The notes beneath the pieces are model-generated. The model searched no databases. It had not been told where the DNA came from and worked only from the letters and a program-made list of their open reading frames with translations. 64,000 nt of DNA, taken from the NCBI GenBank assembly GCA_019916065.1, contig CM034243.1, positions 26,500,147 to 26,564,146 of the forward strand, given 5' to 3'. Below, one piece after another: positions 23,728 to 34,159 of the stretch. The DNA comes from Vitellaria paradoxa. Taxonomy: Eukaryota > Streptophyta > Magnoliopsida > Ericales > Sapotaceae. The position numbers and the translations under genes are program-made. Numbering within the stretch: position 1 is the stretch's first letter; the number at the start of each line of letters is the position of its first letter.

Positions 23728-24430
23728 GAGTTGTTCAAGAAGCCTGATGAAAAATAATGTTAGTTCCGTAATTCTTAGTCTTTGGAATTCTTGGAATTCT
23801 TATAAATTTTGGAATTCTGATGATATTTTGGTTATACTTGGATTGCTTAAACCCATCACAAGTGTGGACACCAGTCAAATTTCTATTTCATTCATCCAAG
23901 CTAAGTTGGTGCCAGAAGCTTCCTTTGAAATTCAAAACAAAGCTAAAGTCTTTGGTTCCGTAAACCAAATCAAGTGATCTGCCAAGGGTGGATTAAATTC
24001 TAAAATGATTTTGAGTTGGAATTATATGTAGTTTCAACACGGTTCCTAATTAAGTTTGAAATTTTGGAAGGAAATAAATTCTGATTCCTAATAAAATTTG
24101 AAATTAAAAATAAATTTAATTTCTTTCATAAAAGCAAATTTTGATTCCAACTTAAATTTGGAATTAGAAATAAATTTAATTTCTTTTATAAAAGCAGATT
24201 TTGATTCCAACTCGAATTTAAAATTCAAAATAAATTCAAATTCGTTATTTTAATTTCTATGTATAGAAATTGAAATATATGAAGTGAGACTTGCATCAAA
24301 TTAAAAAAAAAAATGTCATTGTACAAAAACCAAATTGTTCATGTCAATGGCATCAAATTTTCAAATTCGAGACGCGCTCACTTTTCAATACTATTGCAAC
24401 GTGTTCGTGATTAAGTCTTGAAAGGGTATT
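22691..24430. other. gypsy 3' region or inserted AT-rich DNA
   Basis: No gene was recognised. It holds a MITE-like stretch (about 22957-23285, ends CTCCGTTTGATAAA and CCAAACTAAACGCAG), a (TA)n run at 23698-23724, and three diverged units of about 63 bp at 24070-24245 (TTTGATTCCAACTTAAATTTGG, then AAATTTAATTTCTTTTATAAAAGCA). An open frame at 23293-23478 has no recognisable similarity. Confidence 0.45.
23698..23724. repeat. (TA)n microsatellite
   Basis: About thirteen TA/AT units. Confidence 0.95.
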
Positions 24431-24906
24431 TATAGACACACAAAATTTGGCCGATCAAATATTACCAAGTGTTAGATAAAAGCTCAATTAAATCAACAAA
24501 TCAAATACAAATCAAATCTTGCCACGTATATTGTGGAGGATTTCAACAAATTTGCACATGTAAACAAATAACAAGCCACCGCGTGTAAGAATGATGCAAC
24601 CTGAAGTTCATAAGACTTGACAATCAAATTGACCGACTTGTCAGTAGGGCCCGCTGCTAAAGATAACTTATACATATTAATATTTATCTCTTCGAAAATA
24701 AATAAATGAGAGATAATCATTAAGAAGTATGATATCATCTTTAACTCTTTGATATTATCTCTTATTTAATAAATAAAATAATAAGATAATCATTTTTGAG
24801 AAATTAAATTTTATTTTAACTCTCTACTCCACATCTATAAATAGATGTCATTGCCAAAGAGAAGATGCATTCTTTTTGCATACAAAGAGATTCTACTGGA
24901 CCAAGT

Positions 24907-25285
24907 TGTTGTGTTGGCTCCCCAAATCCCACATCGGGAGAGGGAACAAAAAATGGGAGGCTTGACTCCTATAAAAAGGGCCTTCCCCCATAGTTATAAT
25001 ATATACCAAGGACACAACTAAAAACCTGTGTTACCGAAGTGTGGGTGTAATTGGATTTTTGGGTTGTGTGAGTGGAAGAGGGTTTTACAATTTTGTCCGT
25101 GCAAAAATTGTAATAGTTTAATATTGAGTTGAGTATATTATCCCTTTTTAGGATCGTGGATGTAGGTCTTTTGAGGGACCGAACCACGTTAAAAATTCTT
25201 GTATTGAGTGCTCTAATTTTTTTTTCTTTCCTTATTTGTGTGTGCGCTTCCGTTGCGGGCTTTACAAGTGCTTGTGGGCCCAACA
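24907..25285 (+). repeat. 5' LTR of the nested copia element
   Basis: This LTR is 379 bp, with ends TGTTGTGTTGG and GGGCCCAACA. It contains TATAAAAAGGG at about 24970. It is followed after two bases by TGGTATCAGAGC. Confidence 0.9.
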
Positions 25286-25287
25286 AG

Positions 25288-25299
25288 TGGTATCAGAGC
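25288..25299 (+). promoter_or_regulatory. copia primer-binding site
   Basis: TGGTATCAGAGC is exactly complementary to the 3' end of plant initiator methionine tRNA, as used by most plant copia elements to start minus-strand DNA synthesis. Confidence 0.9.
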
Positions 25300-25570
25300 T
25301 GAAGGTTCCAACCTGGGAGAAGGAGAAAGAAAAAAAAAAGGAGCAGTGGGTGTCACACCAGTAGCAAATTTTTGAAGAGGTTAGTCTTACCTAATTTTGA
25401 CATTCTGGTTCTAAGGTTAGTTTTCTCAAGTTAGGCTTCGACTGTGGTATTTGCTGCATTGTTGGCTATTAGTGTTGGTGAATTCCTTTACTACATTGTG
25501 AGTTGCTAGTTGTTGGTTGCTTTGGTGTATATTATTGAAGTGTTTAATTAGAAAGGATATTAAGCACCAT

Positions 25571-26880
25571 GTCTACACTAAAGTTTGAAGTCCCTTTATT
25601 CGATGGAAAGAGCAATTTTACATTGTGGCAGAGTACAATTCAAGACTACCTAGTGTAACAGGGTCTTGATATTGCATTAGAAGATACAAAACCAGATGAG
25701 ATGAAGGATAATGATTGGAAAACTGTTCAAAGGAAGGCTGTCAGTACAATTCAGTTGGCACTTGCACCGCAGATTAAATACACGGTGTTGAATGAGACGT
25801 CACCGAAAGTGTTATGGGATAAGTTGGAGAGCGTGTTCGCTTCAAAGTCCATGGCAAGCCGTCTTTGCATGAAATTGGATTTGTACTCATTGAGAATGGA
25901 TGAAGGAGGTAATATTCATGACCACATTAATATTTTTAATCAACTAGCATGTTAGTTGTTGAATACAGGGGAGAAGGTTGAAGACGAAGAACAGGCGTTG
26001 CTCTTGTTAGCTTCATTATCCAGGTCATACAAACCATTGGTTCAGTCGATGTTAATTGGGAAGAAAACTCTGACACTGAATGAGGTTATTACGGTTTTGA
26101 AGGAGAATGACAATATAATGAGAAATGGAGGCAATCCTGGAGACAGTCAATTGCTAGCTATAGAGAGTTCTGAGCGAGGGAGGAGTCAGAAGAAGAAAGT
26201 TGACTATCGTGATAGATCGAAATCTCGACAGAGAGATATGAGCAATGTTGAGTGCTATTATTATGGAGCGAATGGTCATATACAAAAAAGTTGTCCAAAG
26301 TTCAAGGAAGACTTGAAGGGTTTGAAACAAATGCAAGAGAATATGAAGGTTAGTGATTCCTCAGTCAATGTGGTTAATGATTCTGGTGATTTCTTGTTGC
26401 ACACTATGGATGATGATTCTGCTGAAAATTATTCTGGTTGGGTGTTGGATTCTGCTTCTGACTTTCATATATGTAGAGATCGAGCTATGTTTGACACTTT
26501 GCACACTGATGGAGATTTTGGTTACATTAATGTGGGTAATAAATTGAAGCAGAAGATTGAAGGTGTTGAAAGAGTTTGCCTGAAACTCCACAATGGTGTT
26601 ATCAAAAATATTCCCAATGTGAAATATGTATCTACTGCTAGAGCGAATATAATTTCTTTGGGTGAGATGGCTTCACATGGATACAAGTATGTGGGTATTG
26701 GGAATCAGTGCAAGGTATACAGAGGTGGCAGCTTGATAATGCAAGGAAGGAAGAAGGGAAAAAATATTTATTATTTGGATGATCATCCCCTGAAGAGTCA
26801 GAAATCAGAGAAGAGTCAGAAGATCGAGAAAAGAGTGCATTTTTCTGACACTGTTGAAGTATATGGGAATTTGGGGAGAG
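25571..26880 (+). pseudogene. copia gag and protease of the nested element
   Basis: The frame starts at ATG 25571 (MSTLKFEVPLFDGKSNFTLW), with a stop at about 25658 and another at about 25953 (LACstop). It is then open to 26880. It contains the UBN2-type Gag core (KVLWDKLESVFASKSMASRL), a zinc knuckle CYYYGANGHIQKSC whose second Cys is Tyr, a protease motif WVLDSASDFHIC and a GAG-pre-integrase-like part ending at KNIYYLDDHP. Truncation follows at once. Two stops plus the damaged knuckle mean it is inactive. Confidence 0.8.
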
Positions 26881-27125
26881 GGAGGACAAGTTGCCAAAGT
26901 CCTGCAGACTCTCAAGCATCAAGACTCTCTTGCACATGTTGGTTCGAGGTTAAATTTCAAGCCTTTGAATTGACGTCAAAAAGAGAAGAATCAAAGGATT
27001 AGTTATTCAATTAGAATACATCAGAGATTGTAATCCTTTTTTTTTTTTTTTTTACAAATCAATAAAAGTTCGATTTGTTCTTACAATTTCTTATTTATTT
27101 TCCAAACACAAAATTTGTGTGTACA

Positions 27126-29115
27126 CTTGCATTTTCAACCAAGATACGTCTGCACCTCACAATGGGGAAACCTCACACCCCCCACTTGGTGTGCCCTCCA
27201 ACATTCCTTAGCGCTCCTTTTTGTAGAGGAAATCATCACTGATTCGAGAGCCAAAGGAAAGCTTGCTTCGGCTGGCCATTGTCATCGTTATTACTAATCA
27301 AGACTATTCTTTACTCTAAGCTTTTATGTGAACACACCTAGCAATTAGAATTTGATCCAATGTTCTTTGATCGTAGGGGTATGCTGTGGACTATGATAGC
27401 CATTGGAGTTGGATGAAAGTAGGTAATCAAAACATTTTGGGAAATTGCAATATCTTAGTTTGAAAATTTCAAAATGAGAGGATGATTGTCAGTTGCCAGT
27501 TTTGAAAGGAACTGTGTGGTTGAACTAGTGCAGGACGTTTTTTTTTTTTTTTTGCAAACATTGGCAAAAACTCCACCAAAACACCAGCATTGAACATGAG
27601 CGTATTGTTAGTTGGGTACACAGGGTAAGGATCAGTATTATTCCTGCAGACTTTGCTTCTCTTTTCACCTGCCCAAAATCTCCAATCCAGATTTTCAGTA
27701 CCCAAATGTTGGTACAACACCATTGGAAGAAGTTGCAGCTACAATCCTTCTACCCGATCACTAGTAACCTGATGTGGAAGTTCCCAGCTCCTTACTTCAA
27801 GATAAGTATTGGTTCTGTACTTTTTCTTTTTCATGCACTAATCTCTTGCACACTCACAAGTTGGTCCCATTAGAACCACCTTGTTATTTTGGCACCAAAA
27901 TACGCCTGGGTGATGAGCTACCCAAATCTAACTAAAACAAATACTTGTGGATCTTAGAGTTCCTTATCTTTTTAAAATGAATTATTTTAATAGGATACAA
28001 CAAAAAATTGACAGAGTGTTTCATTTAGTACTTTAAATTATTTAGTATAGTTGTGGATATTATGCTTTGTGGAGGGTAATTTCGTAAAGTTTCAATTAGG
28101 ACTCATTATCCCCTAGGAAAATATGACATTTTTATGATTTTTGAGAAAAATAAATGGTGAAATGGACATGGTATTCTATCGTTTGAAGTGTAACTAAACA
28201 AAAGAATTGAATGCTCATTCACATTCCATCTTTATTCTAGCCATCCAAATATACCTTATGTATCATCCTATTCATTTTTGCATCCTTATTGTGTGCATAA
28301 TCCCAATAAACACCCACATCCCCTAACTAATAAAAAAAAAAAAAAAAAAATTCTTCAGAACACTCTTAGAGCACTTGATAAGTAACATAAAAGTATTTCG
28401 AAATGGTAAGAAATTGTTTTAGTACTTATAATTTCTTTCTAAAAATGGATGAGTGGCTGTTTTAAACACTTGCCTTCCCCTTTTAAATTTTTAACTAATA
28501 CCTTTAAAGTAATGGTTAGTAAAACTCAAAATAATACGATGTTTAAAAAAAATGAAAAAAGAAGCAAGCTAATTGATAAAAGATTAAAAAATGACTTTGG
28601 GGATTCAATGAAGGCGGACTATAGTATGAAAGAACATGATGGGAAAGGCTGCAAATATATGTGGAAGCAGTACTTGAAGGGAATAAGTACCAAAGGAAAC
28701 TATCTTAATTTCTTTGGAATTCTTTATGACCAATCTTGTATATTTTTTTATTCTTCAACAAATAATTCGGATGCCATGCTCAATTAATGTATATTTCAAG
28801 ACACACAAATAAGAAGCAACAAAATTGATACGGAAAATCTGATCAGCGCCTGAGTAAATAAATTGGGAAATAAAAATTCAAAAATAATCCAAATTGATTT
28901 TAAGAGCAAGCATTCAAGACACTTGTTGATTTGGAAACATAGCTATATATTCGAATTACTTATTGCTTTTTCAATGGCATTTCAAGGTACTAACTTCAAT
29001 TTATAGCCTTCATTCAGTACTGAGTTAGGAAATTTGGAATTCTAATGGACTCCTTAATTTTTCTAATTAATCAACCAAATTAAGGATGTATAATATAACA
29101 ACTCTAGGATGACCC
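27126..29115. other. intergenic sequence
   Basis: No gene was recognised. Homopolymer runs are present at 27539-27553 (T) and 28331-28350 (A). An open frame at 28449-28787 is Lys/Asn-rich with no known domain and I do not count it as a gene. Confidence 0.5.
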
Positions 29116-29754
29116 TCACATAGAAGACCAAGAAAATGGTTGTCCTACTCTCCCTCCAAACCAACGTCGTCTGAAACCACCTTCAGGACAATCCTTGCAA
29201 TCTGGAAGATGAAGACCGAGAAGGTTGACTACTCTTCTTGCCGGCTGTGGAGAAACCATATCCCTATCACTACCGGGAATCTCTCTGCCATAGAGACAGA
29301 TCTGTTGGGCTATTTCTTCAGTACTTGTTGATTGGCTAGTCCTCTTTTCTTTATCAAACACAAGGCGGACACCAACCTCTTTTGCTTCGAAAAATTCCCC
29401 ACCAACCACTGAAATATTCAATTTGTCGCCAACTCCCAGCTGCCCTTCAAACCGCCAATGACTTAGCCACATCACATCCTCATTATCTTCTGGAATGCCA
29501 AATACATGCGGGCAATAACTCCATATCACATTCGTGGTCGTGTTACTAACGATAATATGTAAGAATCTGTCAAGCAGACGACCCCTTTTAGCGGAAAGCC
29601 CATACACACAACATACACTCAAGGCATGGATTCTGAAATTAGGATGTGAAGGCACAGTAAAAGATATTGAACATCCTGTGTTCTTGATATTGAACCAGTC
29701 TGGAACCTTGCTTCCCGGAACAAAAGCATAAAACATATGAGGTTCGTAGCATCC
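29116..29754 (-). CDS. TNL exon 5: post-LRR C-JID domain
   Basis: After acceptor CTTGCAG it reads GCYEPHMFYAFVPGSKVPDWF, the hallmark start of the C-terminal jelly-roll/Ig-like domain of TNLs, with GCSISFTVPSH and later WLSHWRF and GVRLVFDKE. The stop TGA is at 29118-29116. In characterised TNLs this domain takes part in effector binding. It is open throughout, 212 residues. Confidence 0.85.
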   Translation of the reverse strand, partial: GCYEPHMFYAFVPGSKVPDWFNIKNTGCSISFTVPSHPNFRIHALSVCCVYGLSAKRGRLLDRFLHIIVSNTTTNVIWSYCPHVFGIPEDNEDVMWLSHWRFEGQLGVGDKLNISVVGGEFFEAKEVGVRLVFDKEKRTSQSTSTEEIAQQICLYGREIPGSDRDMVSPQPARRVVNLLGLHLPDCKDCPEGGFRRRWFGGRVGQPFSWSSM

Positions 29755-29808
29755 CTGCAAGCAGAAAGCATCACTTAACTGTTATAATATATATATATAT
29801 ATATTGAC

Positions 29809-29812
<4 letters not shown>

Positions 29813-29852
<40 letters not shown>
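29813..29852. repeat. (AG)n microsatellite in a TNL intron
   Basis: About twenty AG units lie between TNL exons 4 and 5, preceded by a (TA)n run at 29789-29804. Confidence 0.95.
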
Positions 29853-29855
<3 letters not shown>

Positions 29856-29878
29856 GAGAGAGAAAGAAAACAGATCAC

Positions 29879-30778
29879 CAGCAAAGAACGATTCCTTGAC
29901 TTAAATCGAGACGCTAGGTTCATAAGCAACTTTACAATTGGCTTTCTCCGCAGGGATTCCAAGTTGGGCAGGCCCAGATTATCAAGTATCTCGGTGTCAA
30001 CATTCTCTATGGGTTCCAACTTGTACTCTCCTTCAATCTCGGCCAGATTCTCACAGTTAAAGTATGCTGGCCATCTAGGTGGAAACTTTACTTTCTCCAA
30101 CAATTTACACCCTCCAACATCCAAATATTTTAATTCACGTGACCCTTCAAGTGACCGAAGTCTTGTGCATGACTTTAATACAAGTATCTCAAGCCCTGCA
30201 AGATCTCTTATGCAATCTGGGAGGCTACGAATTGGATTATTGCTAAGATTTAATTTCCGCAAGGACGATAGGTTGCCAACATCATTGGGGAAATCATCCT
30301 TTGACAGATTGCAATTTATAAGACTTAATTTTACCAAGGAATGTGGTAAAGAAGCCCATGAATATTCTGGACTTTTTCTTGGCTCATATAAACATTGGTG
30401 TAATGAATTCCTTGTTCGAACCTCCTCGCCGATGGAGGGTGATTGAAATAAATCAATTCCGTCTGCAGAAAGCACTGTCAAAGATTCCATATGTCGGAAC
30501 TCTGCAGGCAATTCCCCAAGATTTGAACAACCGGAGATGTCTAGCATTTCCAAACATCTTAGCGATACAATGCTTCTTGGAAGATTCCGCAGATTTTCGC
30601 AACATCTCAAGTTCAACAAAACAAGCCATTGCAGGGATCCAATGGATTCATGAACCTCAACCAAATTTACACAATTTGTAAGTATGAGCCTTTCAAGACT
30701 GGGAAGCATAGAGAAGTCGGGAGTTTTGGCAAGGCAACTAGAATCACTTAGATCAAGGATTTTTAATAATTTGGGAAA
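29879..30778 (-). CDS. TNL exon 4: leucine-rich repeats
   Basis: Starting FPKLLKILDLSDSS after acceptor TTTTACAG, it encodes about 300 residues. These include roughly eight LRRs (LERLILTNCVNLVEVHESIG, LVLLNLRCCENLRNLPRSI, LRKLNLSNNPIRSLPDCI, LEILVLKSCTRLRSL) and LKYLDVGGCKLLEKV. The LRR region sets recognition and autoinhibition. The donor lies at CTG|GTGATC (29878-29877). The frame is intact across the exon. Confidence 0.8.
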
Positions 30779-30889
30779 CTGTAAAACAAACAAAGAAAAA
30801 AAAAGGAAAAAATGAGTTTAAAATTAATACTATCAATAAAAACTATATGAATCTTGTAATTGAGAATATATACATATATAGTGACTTAC

Positions 30890-31290
30890 ATCCTTGGTTC
30901 CATTGAAAACTTCTGTCAAACTACTATGATGCATTCAAGAACAACCAATCTCTTCATAGGGAAATCGTTGGGTATGGACTGTAGAGGGAATCCATCCCAA
31001 CACAACCATCTTAATCCTTTAGAAAATTTCTTATAGCTTCCTCTGAGTTGTACATAACTGAGTTGTAGAAGTTTTAGGTTTCTCAGCTTTGCAAATGTAT
31101 CAGGTTCCAAAGCAACATGATTTGAATTTCCTAGAGCGTTGCTTGTCCATTGCCAAGAAAAGATATCCAAACCATAATTGAATGATTCTTCAAACTTACG
31201 TTTTCTACTGACACCAAAATTTGTCCTTGCATAAAAATTTTCCTTCAACAATCGCATATTGAGAATGAGGCCTTCGATTTCTTTAGTGCC
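30890..31290 (-). pseudogene. TNL exon 3: start of LRR region, frameshifted
   Basis: It opens GTKEIEGLILNM, as usual for TNL exon 3, and runs to GLRWLCWDGFPLQSIPNDFPMKRLVVLEC. It then loses one base near 30930 before HHSSLTEVFNGTKD and donor GAT|GTAAGT. The length of 401 is one short of a multiple of three. Confidence 0.8.
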
Positions 31291-31382
31291 CTGATAGAGA
31301 ATGAGAAAGGGACTATTGATTAGTAAATACAATCTATACATAAATAATTATAAATATTATTAGAGCCAAGAATAATTCTTAC

Positions 31383-32484
31383 AGTATTTTCCATCAACAC
31401 ATCAAAGGAATCCTCATGATTCCACAGTCTGCTACGACTTCCTGGCTCTTTAGGTGATTCTTGACGAACAATTTCTCTTCCCATTTGTTTAATCAATTGA
31501 TGCATCCCCACCTCATTACATTCATTAATTGTCAACAGACATCTATCAATGAGATTGTGAATCCCAATCAATGCGTAAAAACCACATCCGTTAAGGATTG
31601 TAATTATCCAATCTTTGTCTTTTCCAACAAAGAAACAAGCAATATGGAGGAATATATCTTTGTCATGGTCATCTTGTAAAGAATCAAAACTTATTTTGAG
31701 TTTCTCAAAGATTTCACTGTCTGGAATTGCTTTCAATTTCTCTATATGACTTCTCCACAAATTTATATCACGTCTAGATAGAGAAGAGCCCAAAATTTCG
31801 ATTGCTAAAGGAAGCCCCCCACAATGGTGTACAATCCTTTTTGAGTCCTCCACATAACCATCAATGGGATGGTTTTGTCCAAAGGCATGCCAACTGAAGA
31901 GCTCTAAGGATTCAGCACTATCAAACTCTTTAACTTGATATACCTTGTAAACTTCATGAGGCCTAACCAACCACTCATGCCTAGTGGTAATGATGATTTT
32001 ACTACCCAAAGGAAGACAATCTCGCATTCCAAGTACCGCATCTAACTGGTCTCGTTTATCCACATCATCAAGAACTATAAGAACACTTTTGCAACACAAG
32101 GCATCCTTAATCTTAATAATCCCTTCATCGACATTGTATATTTCCTCCTTTCTTCCTCGTAGAATAGCCGAAAGAAGTTACTTTTGTAAATCAACTAAAC
32201 CATTTTGTCGTCTTGAAATCTCCCTTACATTTGCAAGGAAACAACTACTTTCAAATTTTAAGTAGTTTAAATTGTAGATAAATTTAGCAATGGTTGTTTT
32301 CCCTATGCCACCCATCCCACAAATAGCAACTATACCAGTATCAGTTGATTCATCTTGTAACCATAAATTGATGTTTCTAGCTCGAGAATGTATTCCAACT
32401 AAATGTGAGGGAACACTCACGATTCTGCAATTTAGTTTGTCTTCAACTACTTTGACAATTTTTTGGATTAATTTTGATTCATGC
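31383..32484 (-). pseudogene. TNL exon 2: NB-ARC domain with premature stop
   Basis: It follows acceptor CTGTAG. Visible motifs are LVGIHSRARNI, P-loop GMGGIGKTT, the broken DLQK-stop-LLSAIL at 32180-32178, kinase-2 SVLIVLDDVDKRDQL, RNBS-B SKIIITTRHE, GLPL box HCGGLPLAIEILGSSL, RNBS-D-like DIFLHIACFFVGKD and MHD-equivalent VGMHQLIKQMGREIVRQESP. Donor ACT|GTAAGA. Apart from the single stop it reads through completely. Confidence 0.85.
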
Positions 32485-33503
32485 CTACAGATTGCAATCA
32501 AGACAAGAAAATAAAGCTCAATAAGATGTATTGACTAGAAATAAATTGCAACTTGTGAAACAAAACAACAAAATGTCCACGTTATCTCAATCTTTACAAA
32601 GCAACTATCAGTCACAAATTGAAAGGTTATATCAATATGCTTGAGTTATATCTTAGAAATTAATTTCAATAAACAGTAAAACATCTCTGTTTTGAATTGC
32701 CTATTTAATGAATTAGCCTCTCATTTTTAACAATCGCGGACTATATTCTTTAAACATGAAGTCCCATTTAATTGACACCCCAGGACCACCAATTTGGATT
32801 TACCGTTTATATTTTTCATAATCAATGAATATTCCTTCAAAAAATATTTCTGCGCTAACAAAATGCAGCATAACAAGTTTTTTTTTTTTTTAATTACTGT
32901 GTAAGCATCTACCTATAAAACTTTTTCTATGGTAACCATTAAGGCACTAAGTAGTAGCTCATCAACGTTATTGTGATATCCCAAACTATTTCCAAGGCTT
33001 TTACTTCTAGTGTAGATTATGACAACACTATAATAGTGATCAAGTTAAATGAAAATTTGTTTTCTGTAGGTTCAAATTCCCATCTTGGCATCAATTACCT
33101 AATATGCGTGTGCGTGTGTATATATATATATATATATGCATGACCAAAATTCTATAAATGTATCACAATTTTATTCTCACAATAACTTTGGTAACTCAAA
33201 ATCAACGGAAGTTGCGTCAATTGCATTAATTCAGATACAGGTTGATCACAGTATTCAACTTCTTTACTATGTTGTGAATTAGGCCTCGGATGTGAATATA
33301 TATTTATGTTTATATGTCATGAAGAAGAATTTATCTATTTAGAGGCCATGTTTTCCAGAAATTAGAGGCCATGTTTTCCAGAAATTAGCTTACGCTTTAA
33401 TTTTTTTTTTTTTAATGAAACCCTTGCAACAGTGGAGTAATCAACTGGTTAGGTTGCTTTAGAATTCCAGTTCTCTTTTTTTTCTTCCCATATACATACG
33501 TAC
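32485..33503 (-). other. TNL intron 1
   Basis: About 1.0 kb between the TIR and NB-ARC exons. It contains a (TA)n run at 33118-33137 and a direct repeat of about 26 bp (GAGGCCATGTTTTCCAGAAATTAG, near 33340 and 33365). No gene was seen. Confidence 0.7.
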
Positions 33504-34045
33504 CCATTGGCTGGATTTTGAGAATCCAGTCCAGCCAGATCTGCAACTTCTTTAAATGCTTCCCTCCATCCTTTAACTCTCTTCATCCGTTCATCGTTTC
33601 TTCCACCACCTACTTCTGACTTGAATCCCGCTTCATGCCTTGCAAATGCTTCTGCATAATCTCCCGTCTGCCTTCTAACTTGTGAGGGATCCACGCCGTA
33701 AAAGATCGGCAGAACTACATGGCCATCCGAGCTCTTCCTCTTCTTGCGTTCTTCGAGAATCATCACCAGTTCGTCGAGGCACCAACTTGAAGATGCGTAG
33801 CCCTTTGAGAGGACCACTACTGAAATCCTCGACTCTCGAATTGCTCTCTGAAGTTCAAGCTTGATGTTTTCTCCTCTTTCTATGCCATCATCATCTAGGA
33901 AGATGCGGAATCCTGCATTAACCAAAGCAGTGTAAAGATGGTCAGTAAATGTCTTCCGGGTGTCCTCACCTCTAAAGCTCAAGAACACGTGGTAATTATG
34001 AGGAGATGTGGAAGAAGAGCCTTCTTCCACTCTTAGGATAGCCAT
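33504..34045 (-). CDS. TNL exon 1: TIR domain
   Basis: The start ATG at 34045-34043 gives MAILRVEEGSSSTSP just before the TIR domain. A Met upstream at 34159 is in frame but adds an unusual hydrophobic leader. TIR motifs are HVFLSFRGEDTRKTFTDHLY, GFRIFLDDDGIERGENI (with the NADase Glu expected in the later SSWCLDELVMI segment, which is present) and VLPIFYGVDPSQVRRQTGDY. TIR domains of this type hydrolyse NAD+ on receptor activation. Donor GG|GTACGT ends it at 33504. The exon itself is intact. Confidence 0.85.
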
Positions 34046-34159
34046 TAAAGAGAGCTCAATAGAGACCAGGGAGGACAGAGTGCCAAATGCCAGTCTAAGT
34101 AATTGTAGAAGATGCTCTCCATCTGAATTAAAACGCGTTAAAAGTAAAAAAGAAAGCAA

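Larger units (their letters stand above)
24907..26886 (+). mobile_element. truncated Ty1-copia element nested in the gypsy 3' LTR
   Basis: The 5' LTR is 24907-25285, followed by a perfect primer-binding site and gag-protease sequence. The element then ends abruptly at 26886 with no integrase, RT, RNase H or 3' LTR. It is still flanked by CAAGT at 24902-24906 and 26887-26891, matching a 5-bp target duplication. This leaves two explanations: a truncated cDNA integrated, or a later deletion stopped exactly at the right border. Confidence 0.8.
10102..27125 (+). mobile_element. Ty3-gypsy LTR retrotransposon, decayed, with nested insertions
   Basis: The 5' LTR is 10102-10793 and the 3' LTR is 24431-27125 (split by a nested copia insertion). 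Between them are relics of gag, aspartic protease, RT, RNase H and integrase in gypsy order, then a 6-kb 3' region rich in tandem repeats and hosting a solo LTR at 20248-21846. Every coding domain has many stops and frameshifts. The LTR ends are TGTAGACACACAAATTT and AAATTTGTGTGTACA. No target duplication is visible (TATGT left, CTTGC right). Subtracting nested insertions leaves about 13.4 kb. Confidence 0.85.
24431..27125 (+). repeat. 3' LTR of the gypsy element, split by a nested copia element
   Basis: The LTR sequence occupies 24431-24906 and 26887-27125. Joined, these match the 5' LTR 10102-10793. The start is TATAGACACACAAAATTTGG and the end AAAATTTGTGTGTACA. The TATA box is at about 24836-24843. 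The interruption is a copia insertion flanked by CAAGT. Confidence 0.85.
29116..34045 (-). pseudogene. TIR-NBS-LRR (TNL) resistance-type gene, five exons, two lesions
   Basis: This gene would encode an intracellular immune receptor of about 1194 residues. Exons by GT-AG sites are 34045-33504 (TIR), 32484-31383 (NB-ARC), 31290-30890 (LRR start), 30778-29879 (LRR) and 29754-29116 (C-terminal C-JID). The domains appear in the usual TNL order and the exon phases fit. Two breaks stop it: a TAA at 32180-32178, soon after the P-loop (about codon 282, where related genes have Gln), and a missing base in exon 3 near 30930, where reading jumps from VVLEC to HHSSLTEVFNGTKD. The exon 3 length of 401 also shows a one-base loss. 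Otherwise the frame is open, so it is a young pseudogene or an allele with sequencing errors. A truncated TIR-only product remains possible. Confidence 0.85.

Noticed and set aside
10102..27125. A 5-bp target duplication for the gypsy element
   Set aside because: Flanks are TATGT and CTTGC. They do not match, so no TSD is claimed.
28449..28787. 112-codon open frame on the plus strand
   Set aside because: Lys/Asn-rich composition as expected from AT-rich DNA, no recognised domain, no clear promoter or splice context, no second copy in the window.
29964..30681. Plus-strand frames of up to 160 codons
   Set aside because: Exactly antisense to the TNL LRR exon. The minus-strand reading shows clear LRRs and splice sites.
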